Assembly: GCF_019012925.1 (NCBI RefSeq)
Contig: NZ_JAGIRL010000036.1
Coordinates: 1-20,296, forward strand
Length of the DNA: 20,296 nucleotides
Origin: Fusobacterium sp.
GTDB taxonomy: Bacteria; Fusobacteriota; Fusobacteriia; Fusobacteriales; Fusobacteriaceae
Direction of reading: 5' to 3'
The stretch's first letter is position 1; every line of letters begins with the position of its first letter. A program made the position numbers and the translations under genes. The notes under the pieces are model-generated. The model was given only the letters and a program-made list of their open reading frames with translations. It was not told where the DNA came from and did not search any database. Below, one piece after another: positions 8,069 through 16,368 of the stretch.

Positions 8069-8764
8069 ATGCGAGTATTTAAGTTTGAAGAGATTGATTC
8101 TACAAATAAATATTTAAAATCTAGAAAAGAGTTAAAAAATTACGATTGTGTTATAGCTCAGACTCAAACTGCTGGAGTAGGACGACGAGGTAATATATGG
8201 GTTTCTAATATGGGAATGGCTCTTTTTTCTTTTGCTTTACAAGAGGATAGGAGCAAAGAGATAGAGGAGTACAAGAGACTTCCCTTAATAGTTGGAATAT
8301 CTATTTTATCAGCTTTAAAAAAAATAGAGGATTTAGACTATAAGTTTAAATGGACAAATGATATATATTTAGAAGATAAGAAATTGAGTGGTGTTTTAGT
8401 AGAGAAAATAGATGATTTTTTTATAATTGGTATAGGTATCAATATTAATAATTTGGATTTTGGATATGCTCAAGAGAGTGCTATCTCTCTAAAAAAAGTT
8501 ACAAATAGACACTATATTATTGATGATGTTATCTATTGCATAATAAATGAGTTTAAACTTTATTTGGAAAAAGAGTGGACAGAGATTTTAAAGGAGATAG
8601 AGCATTATGATTATCTGTTAAATAGACAGATAGAGGTAATAAACGATGGGAAATCTCTTGGAGTAGGTATTGCCACAGGAATAGATAGAGATGGAAAGCT
8701 TTCTGTTAATATAGCTGGAGAGAGTTTAAAATTTGATATAGGAGAGATACATATAAAAAAATAA
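8069..8764 (+). CDS. birA: Biotin--[acetyl-CoA-carboxylase] ligase (class I, no DNA-binding domain)
   Basis: It catalyses ATP-dependent biotinyl-AMP formation and transfer to the lysine of biotin carboxyl carrier proteins in the cytoplasm. The ligase fold is recognisable from IDSTNKYL (9-16), the biotinyl-AMP loop AGVGRRGNIW (35-44, normally GRGRRGR.W), KWTNDIYLEDKKLSGVLVE (94-112, normally KWPNDI), GIGINI, and a short C-terminal SH3-like domain ending DIGEIHIKK. At 231 residues it lacks the N-terminal helix-turn-helix of bifunctional BirA repressors, so it should be a monofunctional class I ligase. ATG 8069 has AGAGG upstream. It is followed after 10 nt by mnmA and is probably co-transcribed with it. 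The upstream region is an hsdM relic. Confidence 0.93.
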   Translation: MRVFKFEEIDSTNKYLKSRKELKNYDCVIAQTQTAGVGRRGNIWVSNMGMALFSFALQEDRSKEIEEYKRLPLIVGISILSALKKIEDLDYKFKWTNDIYLEDKKLSGVLVEKIDDFFIIGIGININNLDFGYAQESAISLKKVTNRHYIIDDVIYCIINEFKLYLEKEWTEILKEIEHYDYLLNRQIEVINDGKSLGVGIATGIDRDGKLSVNIAGESLKFDIGEIHIKK

Positions 8765-8774
8765 AGAGGTGCTA

Positions 8775-9818
8775 ATGGATAGAAATAGAGTAGTTATAGG
8801 TATGAGTGGTGGAATAGATTCCTCAGTATCTGTACATTTATTGTTACAGGAGGGATATGAGGTTATTGGGGTAACACTTAATCATAAAAAAGAGGATTCT
8901 TTGAAATATGAGATTCAAGCAGCACAAAAAGTTGCTGAATTTTTTAATATAAAGCATAGAGTTATAGATATAGAAGAGATTTTTCAAAAAGAGGTAATAG
9001 ATGACTTTTTAAGAGGTTATTCTAGCGGGATAACACCCTCGCCTTGTGTTATATGTGATGAGAGAGTAAAGATGAAGATACTCTTTGATATAGCAGAGGA
9101 AGAGGGAGCTTACTACATAGCTACAGGTCACTATTGCTCAACAGAGTTTAATGATGAGTATAAAAGAGTACTATTAAAAAGAGCTGAGGATATAAAAAAA
9201 GACCAAAGCTATATGCTATATAGACTTACAGGAGAGAGGATAGAAAGACTTTTATTTCCTCTGTTTAAATATACAAAAAGTGAGATAAGAGAGATTGGTA
9301 AAAGTATAAATTTAGAGATACATGATAAAAAGGATAGTCAAGGAATTTGTTTTGCTAAGGCTGGATATATAGATTTTTTAAGAGCTAATTTGAAAGATGA
9401 GATAAAAAAGGGAGATTTTGTAGATAGCAGTGGTAAGAAGATGGGAGAACATCAAGGTTATCAACTCTATACAATTGGTCAGAGAAGAGGCTTAGATCTA
9501 AAATTACCAAGAGCCTATTTTATTACCCAGATAATACCAGAGAGAAATGAGATTGTTTTAGGTGAGTATGAGGAACTAGCCAAGAAGAGAGTTGAGCTAG
9601 TGGAGTGTAAATTTGCCGTTCCACTAGAAGAGTTAGTTGGAAAAGAGTTAACAGGTAGACCAAGATTTTCAAGTATAGGGGCTTTGGGAATGATAGTAGA
9701 AGAGGAAGGTAAAGTATATTTTGAATATAATGTAGATAATGTACAAAATGCCCCTGGTCAGCATTTAGTTATTTATTCTGGAGATTTTGTATTAGGTGGT
9801 GGAATGATAAAATATTAA
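8775..9818 (+). CDS. mnmA: tRNA-specific 2-thiouridylase MnmA
   Basis: It thiolates U34 of tRNA-Lys, -Glu and -Gln using ATP and a persulfide sulfur relay. The PP-loop SGGIDSS (11-17) binds ATP. C91, in TPSPCVICDERVK, and C192, in KKDSQGICF, are the two catalytic cysteines. DQSYMLYRL, the YTIGQRRGL region and the C-terminal beta-barrel (ending in GGGMIKY) all match the family. The length is 347 residues with ATG 8775, which has GAGG six bases upstream. An in-frame GTG at 8769 overlaps that ribosome binding site and is rejected. It is slightly shorter than typical (~360) because the loop after the PP-loop domain is trimmed (GVTLNHKKEDS). It follows birA after 10 nt. Confidence 0.94.
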   Translation: MDRNRVVIGMSGGIDSSVSVHLLLQEGYEVIGVTLNHKKEDSLKYEIQAAQKVAEFFNIKHRVIDIEEIFQKEVIDDFLRGYSSGITPSPCVICDERVKMKILFDIAEEEGAYYIATGHYCSTEFNDEYKRVLLKRAEDIKKDQSYMLYRLTGERIERLLFPLFKYTKSEIREIGKSINLEIHDKKDSQGICFAKAGYIDFLRANLKDEIKKGDFVDSSGKKMGEHQGYQLYTIGQRRGLDLKLPRAYFITQIIPERNEIVLGEYEELAKKRVELVECKFAVPLEELVGKELTGRPRFSSIGALGMIVEEEGKVYFEYNVDNVQNAPGQHLVIYSGDFVLGGGMIKY

Positions 9819-9897
9819 AAAAATTTTTTCAAAAAAATATCTTGAGAAAATAATGTACTGTAATAGTTATTTGCTACAAAAATAATACACAAAATCC

Positions 9898-9926
9898 TTT
9901 ACTTATTTTATGAAAAGGAATATAAT
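9898..9926 (+). promoter_or_regulatory. sigma70-type promoter for the malic enzyme gene
   Basis: TTTACT (9898-9903), a 17-nt spacer and perfect TATAAT (9921-9926). The predicted transcript starts near 9933, leaving a short leader before GGAGG at 9953-9957. The stretch 9819-9897 between mnmA and this promoter contains no GC-rich hairpin, only an A/T-run. Confidence 0.75.
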
Positions 9927-9964
9927 GAGAATGTAAGGAAAAAAATCTAACTGGAGGAATGAAA

Positions 9965-11143
9965 ATGGCAGATGTATATGAGAGAGCACTAGAACTACAT
10001 GAACAAAATAAAGGTAAATTATCAGTAGTTTCTAAAGTTAAAGTAGAAAATAGAGAGGATTTAAGCTTAGCATACTCTCCAGGAGTAGCAGAACCTTGTA
10101 GAAAAATAGCAGCAAATAAAGAGGATGTATATAAATATACAGGAAAAGGAAATTTAGTAGCGGTAGTTACAGATGGAACTGCTGTATTAGGATTGGGAGA
10201 TATTGGACCAGAGGCTGCACTTCCTGTAATGGAGGGAAAATGTGTGCTATTTAAAGAGTTTGGAGATGTTGATGCTATTCCAATTTGTTTAAATACTAAA
10301 GATCCTGAAGAGATAATAAGAACAGTTAAACTAATAGCACCAGGTCTAGGGGGAATAAATTTAGAGGATATTTCTGCCCCAAGATGTATTGAGATAGAGA
10401 CAAGATTAAAAGCTGAATTAGATATACCTGTATTCCATGATGACCAACACGGAACAGCTATAGTTGTTGCAGCTGGAGTTATAAATGCCTTAAAAGTTGT
10501 AAATAAAAAGATTGAGGATATAAAAGTAGTTGTAAATGGAGCTGGAGCAGCTGGAAGTTCTATAATAAAATTGATAAAAAAATTAGGTGCAAAAGAGATA
10601 ATAGCTGTAGATAGAGTTGGAATTTTAAGAAGAAGTGAAAAAGATAAGTATGACTTCTCTAAAAAAGAGTTGGCTGAGATTACAAACTCACAAGATATAA
10701 GTGGTGGACTTGCAGAAGCAATAGTAGGTGCAGATGTATTTGTAGGAGTATCAGCTCCAAATGTATTGACAAAAGATATGGTGAGAACTATGAATAGAGA
10801 TGCTATCGTTTTTGCTATGGCAAATCCTACACCAGAAATTATGCCAGAGGATGCTTTAGAGGCTGGGGCAGCAATAGTAGGAACAGGAAGATCTGACTAT
10901 CCAAACCAAATCAATAACGTTTTAGTATTCCCAGGATTATTTAAGGGTGCATTGAGAGCAAAATCTAAAAAAATAACTGAAGAGATGAAAATAGCTGCAG
11001 CTAAAGGTTTAGCATCATTGATAAAAGATGAGGAGTTAGAGAAAAACTATATTATTCCAGATCCTTTTGATAAAAGAGTTTCAGAAGCTGTTGCGAGTGC
11101 AGTAGAAAAACTAGCAAAAGAGCAAGGAATTTGTAGAGAGTAA
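9965..11143 (+). CDS. NAD(P)-dependent malic enzyme (oxidative decarboxylating)
   Basis: It converts L-malate to pyruvate plus CO2 with reduction of NAD(P)+. The protein has 392 residues, the short bacterial form without a phosphotransacetylase extension. Visible signatures are the catalytic Tyr in SLAYSPGVAEPC (Y37), VTDGTAVLGLGDIGP (68-82), the catalytic Lys in MEGKCVLFK (K92), metal ligands in NLEDI (E134, D135) and FHDDQHGT (D159, D160), and the Rossmann motif VNGAGAAGSS (190-199). C-terminal FAMANPTPEI and GRSDYPNQINNVL are also typical. The first ATG at 9959 is only 1 nt from GGAGG, so ATG 9965 (7 nt spacing) is chosen. Cofactor preference cannot be read reliably from sequence by eye, though an Asp after the second beta-strand (AVDRVG) favours NAD. 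It is monocistronic, with its own promoter and terminator. Confidence 0.95.
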   Translation: MADVYERALELHEQNKGKLSVVSKVKVENREDLSLAYSPGVAEPCRKIAANKEDVYKYTGKGNLVAVVTDGTAVLGLGDIGPEAALPVMEGKCVLFKEFGDVDAIPICLNTKDPEEIIRTVKLIAPGLGGINLEDISAPRCIEIETRLKAELDIPVFHDDQHGTAIVVAAGVINALKVVNKKIEDIKVVVNGAGAAGSSIIKLIKKLGAKEIIAVDRVGILRRSEKDKYDFSKKELAEITNSQDISGGLAEAIVGADVFVGVSAPNVLTKDMVRTMNRDAIVFAMANPTPEIMPEDALEAGAAIVGTGRSDYPNQINNVLVFPGLFKGALRAKSKKITEEMKIAAAKGLASLIKDEELEKNYIIPDPFDKRVSEAVASAVEKLAKEQGICRE

Positions 11144-11169
11144 AAAATTTGATAAATTATTAATAAAAT

Positions 11170-11207
11170 ACTACCAGTAAAAATAAAATTTATTGGTAGT
11201 TTTTTTT
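11170..11207 (+). terminator. Rho-independent terminator of the malic enzyme gene
   Basis: ACTACCAGTAAA (11170-11181) pairs with TTTATTGGTAGT (11189-11200) through 12 pairs, one of them a G-T wobble. A 7-nt AT loop separates the arms and seven T follow. Confidence 0.88.
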
Positions 11208-11432
11208 AATTAAAAATAAATATTATTTATTTAAATAGCGAGTATATAAAAAAAGAAAAATAAAAGAGAATAAATCTACATTTATTTTAATTTTCTTTAA
11301 ACTGAAAACAACTAAGTTTTATTCACAAACAAATCAATATATATAAATAAATATATGCTAGTATAATAATTAATAAAATATATTTTAACTCTACAAAACA
11401 AAGAATTTTTTTTATAAAAAATAGTACGAAAT
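11208..11432. other. AT-rich intergenic stretch, no gene seen
   Basis: Between the malic enzyme terminator and the ilvA promoter there is extremely AT-rich DNA with no open frame that has a ribosome binding site. It contains a TATAAT at 11362-11367 without an acceptable -35, and a short dyad AAAAC-AACTAA-GTTTT near 11305. I assign no function. The ilvA transcript predicted from the next feature starts downstream of this stretch. Confidence 0.6.
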
Positions 11433-11461
11433 TTGACTAAAATGAATTATAAGTTTATAAT
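11433..11461 (+). promoter_or_regulatory. sigma70-type promoter for ilvA
   Basis: TTGACT (11433-11438), a 17-nt spacer and perfect TATAAT (11456-11461). Transcription should begin near 11468, giving a leader of ~34 nt. That is too short for a T-box or attenuator, so any control would be at initiation. Confidence 0.8.
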
Positions 11462-11501
11462 TATATTACAAAGCAAACTTATTCTTTGAGGAGGAGTAAA
11501 A

Positions 11502-12704
11502 ATGACTGTAACTTTAGAAAGAATTAAAAAAGCAAAAGAAACGATAGAAAACTCAATAAAAAGAACACCTTTAATAGAGTGTCCAACATTAGAAGAAGAG
11601 TTTGGTGGAAAGGTATTTTTTAAATTAGAAAACCTACAAAAAACAGGATCTTTTAAAGTGAGAGGAGCTTTAAACAGAATAGCTAATTTGACTGAAGAGG
11701 AGAAAAAAAGAGGAGTAATAGCATCTTCAGCTGGAAATCATGCTCAAGGAATAGCTTTAGGAGCAACAGCTCAAGGAATAAAAGCCACAATTGTTATGCC
11801 TGAGACAGCACCAATAGCAAAAGTAGCAGCAACTAAAGGGTATGGTGGGCAAGTTGTATTACATGGAAGTGTTTATGATGATGCTTTTGCAAAAGCTTGT
11901 GAGATACAAAAAGAAACAGGTGCAGTATTTTTACACCCATTTGATGATGATGATGTAATAGCTGGACAGGGAACAATAGGACTTGAAATATTAGAAGATG
12001 CAAATGATATAGATACAGTATTAGTTCCAATAGGAGGAGGAGGTATCTTAGCTGGAATAGCAACAGCAGTGAAATCTCTTAATCCAAATATAAGAGTAAT
12101 AGGTGTAGAGTCAGAAAATGCAGCTTCAATGACAGAAGCTCTTAACAAAGGTGAGTGTTGTGAAGTTTGTGCTCAACCTACAATTGCAGATGGAATAGCA
12201 GTAAAAAAAGTTGGTTGTAAAACATTAGAGTTAGTAAAAAAATATGTAGATAAAGTAGTTACAGTTTCAGAAGCTGAGATAGCAGAAGCAATACTATTCT
12301 TGATGGAGAAGAGTAAAGTTGTAGCAGAGGGAGCAGGAGCTACACCACTAGCAGCAATCTTAGCTGGAAAAATAGATTGTAAAAATAAAAAAACTTGTGC
12401 AGTTGTATCTGGAGGAAATATAGATATAAACTTAGTTGAAAGAGTTTTAAATAGAGCCTTGATAAATAAGGGTAGAAGATATCAATTCAAAGTAAAGGTA
12501 CACGATAGATTTGGAGAGATAGAAAAACTTTTAGGACTACTTACAGCTAATAGAGCCAATGTGTTACATATAACTCAAAGTATGTATAATGGTGATTTAG
12601 GAATAACTATGCAAGAGGTAACATTGGTTATGGAGTGTAGTGATATCCAACATAGAGATAGAGTGTTAGAGAAGATAAGAGAAGCTGGTTATGAGATAAA
12701 ATAG
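11502..12704 (+). CDS. ilvA: Threonine ammonia-lyase (threonine dehydratase) with C-terminal ACT domain
   Basis: A PLP enzyme that deaminates L-threonine to 2-oxobutanoate and ammonia. The protein has 400 residues and ATG 11502 follows GGAGGAG. The PLP lysine is K52 in KTGSFKVRGALN. SSAGNHAQGIALGA (74-87) is the substrate loop, and the phosphate-binding loop is PIGGGGILAGIA. A Ser/Gly motif VVSGGNID lies near 300. The last ~75 residues (from VKVHDRFGEIEKLLGLL) form an ACT-like regulatory domain. This single-ACT, 400-residue layout is typical of the Firmicutes/Fusobacteria TdcB/IlvA-type enzyme and not of the ~510-residue double-ACT form of E. coli IlvA. It could therefore serve threonine fermentation as well as isoleucine synthesis. 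No other ilv genes are adjacent, which favours a catabolic role. Confidence 0.94.
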   Translation: MTVTLERIKKAKETIENSIKRTPLIECPTLEEEFGGKVFFKLENLQKTGSFKVRGALNRIANLTEEEKKRGVIASSAGNHAQGIALGATAQGIKATIVMPETAPIAKVAATKGYGGQVVLHGSVYDDAFAKACEIQKETGAVFLHPFDDDDVIAGQGTIGLEILEDANDIDTVLVPIGGGGILAGIATAVKSLNPNIRVIGVESENAASMTEALNKGECCEVCAQPTIADGIAVKKVGCKTLELVKKYVDKVVTVSEAEIAEAILFLMEKSKVVAEGAGATPLAAILAGKIDCKNKKTCAVVSGGNIDINLVERVLNRALINKGRRYQFKVKVHDRFGEIEKLLGLLTANRANVLHITQSMYNGDLGITMQEVTLVMECSDIQHRDRVLEKIREAGYEIK

Positions 12705-12715
12705 ATTAGTAATAG

Positions 12716-12747
12716 AGAGTAGCTTAAGTAAAAACCTAAGCTACTCT
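12716..12747. terminator. Hairpin between convergent ilvA and queH, probably a two-way terminator
   Basis: AGAGTAGCTTA (12716-12726) and TAAGCTACTCT (12737-12747) form a perfect 11-bp stem with a 10-nt loop. It lies 12 nt after ilvA and 10 nt beyond the queH stop. The T-tract on the + strand is interrupted (AATTTCTATTT), and the one on the - strand is weak. Confidence 0.75.
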
Positions 12748-12756
12748 AATTTCTAT

Positions 12757-13407
12757 TTAAACTGTTGTTTGAGATGATTCTTTGATCTTTTTATACTCCT
12801 CTCTTTCCATTTTTGAAAAGACACAACCACAGTAATCTTGTCTATAGAGATTATACTCTTTAGAGATATTTACAGACTGGGCATAACGATTTTTCTTTTT
12901 AAAATCTCCATTTAAAAATTTAACTTGGTATTTTTCACCTAAACTTTCTCCAAGTTCATTTATCCATTGAGAGTTTTTCATAGGGCTGATACTAAGAGCT
13001 GTAGAAAAATAGTCAAATTCAAGCTCTTTAGCTTTTAAGGCAGTTTCTTCCAAACGCAGACCATAACAACTAAAACATCTTTCTCCTCCCTCTTTGGCTT
13101 TCTCTAATCCCTTGACTTTTTCAAAAAAATCCTCTCGAGGACTATACCTTCCCTCAATAACTTCAATAGGGTAGTTTCTCTCTTCTAGATATTTTTTTTG
13201 TTCCTCCAATCTTTTAGTATATTCATCTTCAAATGTAATGTTAGGATTATAGAAAAATATTGTAATATGGAAATATTTTAAAAGATACTCTATTACAGCA
13301 CAACTACAAGGAGCACAACAAGAGTGCAGAAGAAGTTTTGGTTTTCTTTCCAATTTTTCTATTTTTTCTATCTCCTTTTCCATTAGTAAATCATAATTTT
13401 GCTTCAA
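12757..13407 (-). CDS. queH: Epoxyqueuosine reductase QueH
   Basis: It performs the last step of queuosine synthesis, reducing epoxyqueuosine to queuosine at tRNA position 34. It is the QueH (DUF208) form, unrelated to QueG. Visible signatures are LLLHSCCAPCSCAV with C30 and C31, YNPNITFEDEY, GERCFSCYGLRLEETA, LSISPMKNSQWIN, FKKKNRYAQS, SKEYNLYRQDYCGCVFS, all diagnostic of the family. The paired cysteines supply Fe-S and disulfide chemistry. The 216-residue length is normal. The start is TTG at 13405-13407, with AAGGAGGA just upstream. The later in-frame ATG (13383) has no site. The TTG overlaps the helicase TGA by 4 nt (TTGA overlap), so translation is probably coupled. Confidence 0.92.
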   Translation of the reverse strand: MKQNYDLLMEKEIEKIEKLERKPKLLLHSCCAPCSCAVIEYLLKYFHITIFFYNPNITFEDEYTKRLEEQKKYLEERNYPIEVIEGRYSPREDFFEKVKGLEKAKEGGERCFSCYGLRLEETALKAKELEFDYFSTALSISPMKNSQWINELGESLGEKYQVKFLNGDFKKKNRYAQSVNISKEYNLYRQDYCGCVFSKMEREEYKKIKESSQTTV

Positions 13408-16205
13408 GATTCCTCCTTAATCATACAATAATAATTAAACTCACATTTAGAACATTTATCATCAAATTTTCTTGGCGGAAAATTTTTCTTTAAAAGTTCA
13501 GATGCGATTATATCAAATTTTTCAACACTTTTTTCAATGTTAGAACTATCTAAATCAATCTCAATTTTAGAATTTTCCTCATCAATATAATAGAGAGATG
13601 CCTTAATGTTTTCTAAGGAGTATTTGTCCTTTAAAAGATAAGCATAGATCTCCAATTGATGTTTATAGATTTCAAATCTACTTTTATCAAATTTACCTGT
13701 TTTAAAATCAATAATCTCTATTCCCAAAGGAGTTTTTTTAACAAGATCCAAAGTACCAATCATAATATAGTTTTTTTCAATACTGTATGCTTCAAATTCA
13801 GTGGCAACGATATCTTCTAAATTGCTATTTTCAAGATAGTTACTAATATGGTATCTAACTTTTTCACGAATCTCTGCTGGGAAGTTGGTTTTAAGTTCTT
13901 TTTCTAAAGAGTTACCAATATCGTTGATAATCTCCTCTAAATTATTATCAAAAAGATTTGCTAGAAAATCTCTGTGAACCTTTTCAATTACCCTATGTAC
14001 AAAAATTCCATAAAAAGTGTCCTTAGAATAGAAAGGTTTAAATTTAAAATCCTTAATAAATCTATATTTTAAAGGGCAAAAATCATAGAGAAGAATATGC
14101 CCAGTATAAGATAGAAGTGGTTTTATCTCAACTTTTTTTAAAGTTTCAACATTCAAGTTTTCCAATTTAAATTTTTCATCAGTAACATATGGAATTGATT
14201 CATAGATAGATCTAAAAGTTCGTGAAGGAAGTTCATTTTTTCCAGATCTATTCTCTATGCTAGTAAGAACTAGAAGATTTTGAGCACGAGAAAAGGCTGT
14301 ATAGTATATTCTCCAAAAATCAAACTCACTCTTCTTATCTCTAGGTTCAAAATTATCATCTAATCTCAAAAGTTCAGATAGTACGTCCTCTTCAGTTCTC
14401 TCCTTGAAAGCTGGAGTTGAATCTAAAGAGCCTACAATAACAATGGGAAATTCAAGACCCTTAGCTTGATGAAAAGTTAAAAATGGAATTGCTCCTAAAG
14501 GAAACTCCTCTTTATTTTCATATTCATCAATTTTTTTATGGTAGAGATTTTTTAAATAAACATTGAAAAAGTATTTTATAACTTTTTCAACATCATCTTT
14601 TTGAATATCTTCAACCTTTGATAATCTTTCAAATTTTTCTAAGAGTTCAGAAAAAACTCCTAAGTTGTAAGTCTCTCTTCCCTCTTTTACATTGTTGATA
14701 TCAATTTTAATAAAGTTTTTAAAAGTATCAAATTGGAGAAGAGAGTAAAATATTTTTCTAAAACTTGGAATAAAAAGAGTCGTTTCATATGAGTTCTCTT
14801 TTCTTTTTTCAACTAACCAACTATAGAGTTCTTCATCATTTTTTATAACTTTTTTAAGAAGAGTAAGACACTCTTTATAGTAATCAAAAATTCTATTTCC
14901 ACGATTTTGTACCTCATCAAGTATTAGATATTTACAGTGTGGAAAATATACTAAAAGAGCCCCAATTACCAATTTTATCTCTGATCTATCAAAGAAATCT
15001 TTTGATCTAGGTGAGTATATAGGAATACCTAAACTTTCTAGATGTTTTTTTAGCTCTTTTACATTGGATGATTGAACACTTCTAAAAAGAAATGCTACTT
15101 GACTATAGTCTTCAATCTTATTTGTAGTTTTTAAATTTTTAATAAATTTATATATATTATCCTTCCATTTTTTTTCAGAGTCTCCACCTATTCTGACTAC
15201 TCCACTATAGTCTGGAAAAGAGCTATCAGTAGGAGGGACAATGTCCTTTCTAAAACGGAACTCTCTCCAATTGATGAGATTTATCCACCTGTTACAAAGT
15301 CTAATAATATCTTCGTGTGAACGATAATTGATATCTAAATTTATTTTTTTACACACTCCCTGTTCAAATCTCTCAGGAAATTGGAGAATGTTTTTAATGG
15401 AAGCTCCTCTAAAACGATAAATTCCTTGATCATCATCACCTACAACACAGATATTTTTATATTTTTCACCAAGCAAAAAGATTATTTTTTCTTGGATACT
15501 ATTGGTATCTTGATATTCATCTATCATTATGTAGTGCATTTTATTTTTTAATTTTTCGAGAACATCTTCATTGTGAAGTATTCTATACATCTCTCTTTGA
15601 ATAGTTGTAAAATCTATGATATTCTCTTCTACTAGCATCTCGTGATATCTCTTATGAGCACTCTTTAAAAATAGGATTTTTTTATTTTCAGTTTTGAGAT
15701 TATCTAATCTTCTTCCCTCTTCATTGATTTTATTTAACCAGAATAATATCTTTTGACTTCTCTCCCAACTGTTATTAGCAGGAATATCTCTAAAAAATTC
15801 ACGATACCCCTCTAACTCACTAAAATTTTTAATTCTACTATATATAAAAAATTGTTGGTCAACATCATCTAATACTCTATACCCTGATCTAAAGAAAGAG
15901 TATTCAATATTTTCATCAATGAGTCTTAAAAATATTGAGTGTAGTGTTCCAATATACATCTCATATAGATTTATCTTGTGTCCCAACTCTTTCAATCGTT
16001 CGGATATTCTTGTAATCAATTCTCTAGCAGCCTTTTCTGTAAAGGTAGAGAGAAAAATATTTTCAGGTTTAACTTTTTTTTCAGTCAGAAGATATATAGT
16101 TCTTTCTACCAGTGTTCTAGTTTTTCCAGAACCAGGTCCAGAGATAAGAAGAAGTGGACCTTCTGTAGTAGTGACAGCTTCAAATTGTTTGGTATTTAAA
16201 TTCAT
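13404..16205 (-). CDS. UvrD/PcrA-family helicase fused to an AddB-like Fe-S PD-(D/E)XK nuclease
   Basis: A 933-residue superfamily 1A DNA helicase. Motifs in order: Q-motif LNTKQFEAV (3-11), Walker A GPGSGKT (23-29), DEYQDTNSIQ (Walker B), GDDDQGIYRFRGAS (motif III), INYRS (motif IV), FHQAKGLEFPIVIV (motif V), YYTAFSRAQNLLVL (motif VI). The C-terminus carries a RecB-type nuclease: GIFVHRVIEKVH, GTLDLV (D820), IDFKTGK (D833, K835) and QLEIYAYL. Four cysteines, C710 (DFCPLKYRF), C918, C921 and C927 (CSKCEFNYYC), match the 4Fe-4S staple of AddB/Cas4 nucleases. A complete helicase and an Fe-S nuclease in one chain suggest double-strand break processing or repair. Its relation to a canonical AddAB pair elsewhere is unknown. 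ATG 16205 has AGGAGGAAT upstream. It is the first gene of an operon with queH. Confidence 0.92.
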   Translation of the reverse strand: MNLNTKQFEAVTTTEGPLLLISGPGSGKTRTLVERTIYLLTEKKVKPENIFLSTFTEKAARELITRISERLKELGHKINLYEMYIGTLHSIFLRLIDENIEYSFFRSGYRVLDDVDQQFFIYSRIKNFSELEGYREFFRDIPANNSWERSQKILFWLNKINEEGRRLDNLKTENKKILFLKSAHKRYHEMLVEENIIDFTTIQREMYRILHNEDVLEKLKNKMHYIMIDEYQDTNSIQEKIIFLLGEKYKNICVVGDDDQGIYRFRGASIKNILQFPERFEQGVCKKINLDINYRSHEDIIRLCNRWINLINWREFRFRKDIVPPTDSSFPDYSGVVRIGGDSEKKWKDNIYKFIKNLKTTNKIEDYSQVAFLFRSVQSSNVKELKKHLESLGIPIYSPRSKDFFDRSEIKLVIGALLVYFPHCKYLILDEVQNRGNRIFDYYKECLTLLKKVIKNDEELYSWLVEKRKENSYETTLFIPSFRKIFYSLLQFDTFKNFIKIDINNVKEGRETYNLGVFSELLEKFERLSKVEDIQKDDVEKVIKYFFNVYLKNLYHKKIDEYENKEEFPLGAIPFLTFHQAKGLEFPIVIVGSLDSTPAFKERTEEDVLSELLRLDDNFEPRDKKSEFDFWRIYYTAFSRAQNLLVLTSIENRSGKNELPSRTFRSIYESIPYVTDEKFKLENLNVETLKKVEIKPLLSYTGHILLYDFCPLKYRFIKDFKFKPFYSKDTFYGIFVHRVIEKVHRDFLANLFDNNLEEIINDIGNSLEKELKTNFPAEIREKVRYHISNYLENSNLEDIVATEFEAYSIEKNYIMIGTLDLVKKTPLGIEIIDFKTGKFDKSRFEIYKHQLEIYAYLLKDKYSLENIKASLYYIDEENSKIEIDLDSSNIEKSVEKFDIIASELLKKNFPPRKFDDKCSKCEFNYYCMIKEES

Positions 16206-16233
16206 ATACTATTCCTCCTCTCTCATTGAGAGT

Positions 16234-16262
16234 ATTATACCATAGATCTATTTTTTTCTCAT
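16234..16262 (-). promoter_or_regulatory. Promoter of the helicase-queH operon (extended -10)
   Basis: On the - strand, TGGTATAAT gives an extended -10 (TATAAT at 16239-16234, TG at 16242-16241). A 17-nt spacer separates it from ATGAGA (16262-16257), which matches 4 of 6 bases of TTGACA. It lies ~30 nt before the helicase ATG, leaving room for the AGGAGG site. Confidence 0.65.
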
Positions 16263-16306
16263 TTCTTTTTAAAAATAGAATTTTATGATAAGAGTATAAT
16301 ATATAC

Positions 16307-16335
16307 TTGAAATTTTCTAAAAAAAAGGGTATGAT
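16307..16335 (+). promoter_or_regulatory. sigma70-type promoter of the yoaK-like / two-component operon
   Basis: TTGAAA (16307-16312), 17-nt spacer, TATGAT (16330-16335). It is followed by a short leader with TAGGGGG before ATG 16369. It is divergent to the helicase promoter, with about 45 nt between the two -35 boxes. A second TATAAT (16295-16300) in between lacks a -35. Confidence 0.7.
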
Positions 16336-16368
16336 TTCTTATGTATACCAATAATTTAGGGGGAAAAA

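Noticed and set aside
11362..11367. TATAAT as a second ilvA promoter
   Set aside because: There is no -35 at 16-18 nt upstream and no TG extension. The downstream promoter is far better.
11208..11501. Possible T-box or attenuator before ilvA
   Set aside because: The TTGACT-N17-TATAAT promoter at 11433-11461 leaves only a ~34-nt leader, and no stem-loop plus T-run precedes the gene.
11833..12148. Two antisense open frames inside ilvA
   Set aside because: They have Leu/His- and Ser/Pro-rich translations typical of the complement of a real gene, no start signals, and lie wholly inside a well-supported enzyme gene.
15919..16245. Open frames on the + strand over the start of the helicase gene
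   Set aside because: They are shadows of the helicase N-terminus (Walker A region) with no ribosome binding site, and they run through its promoter.
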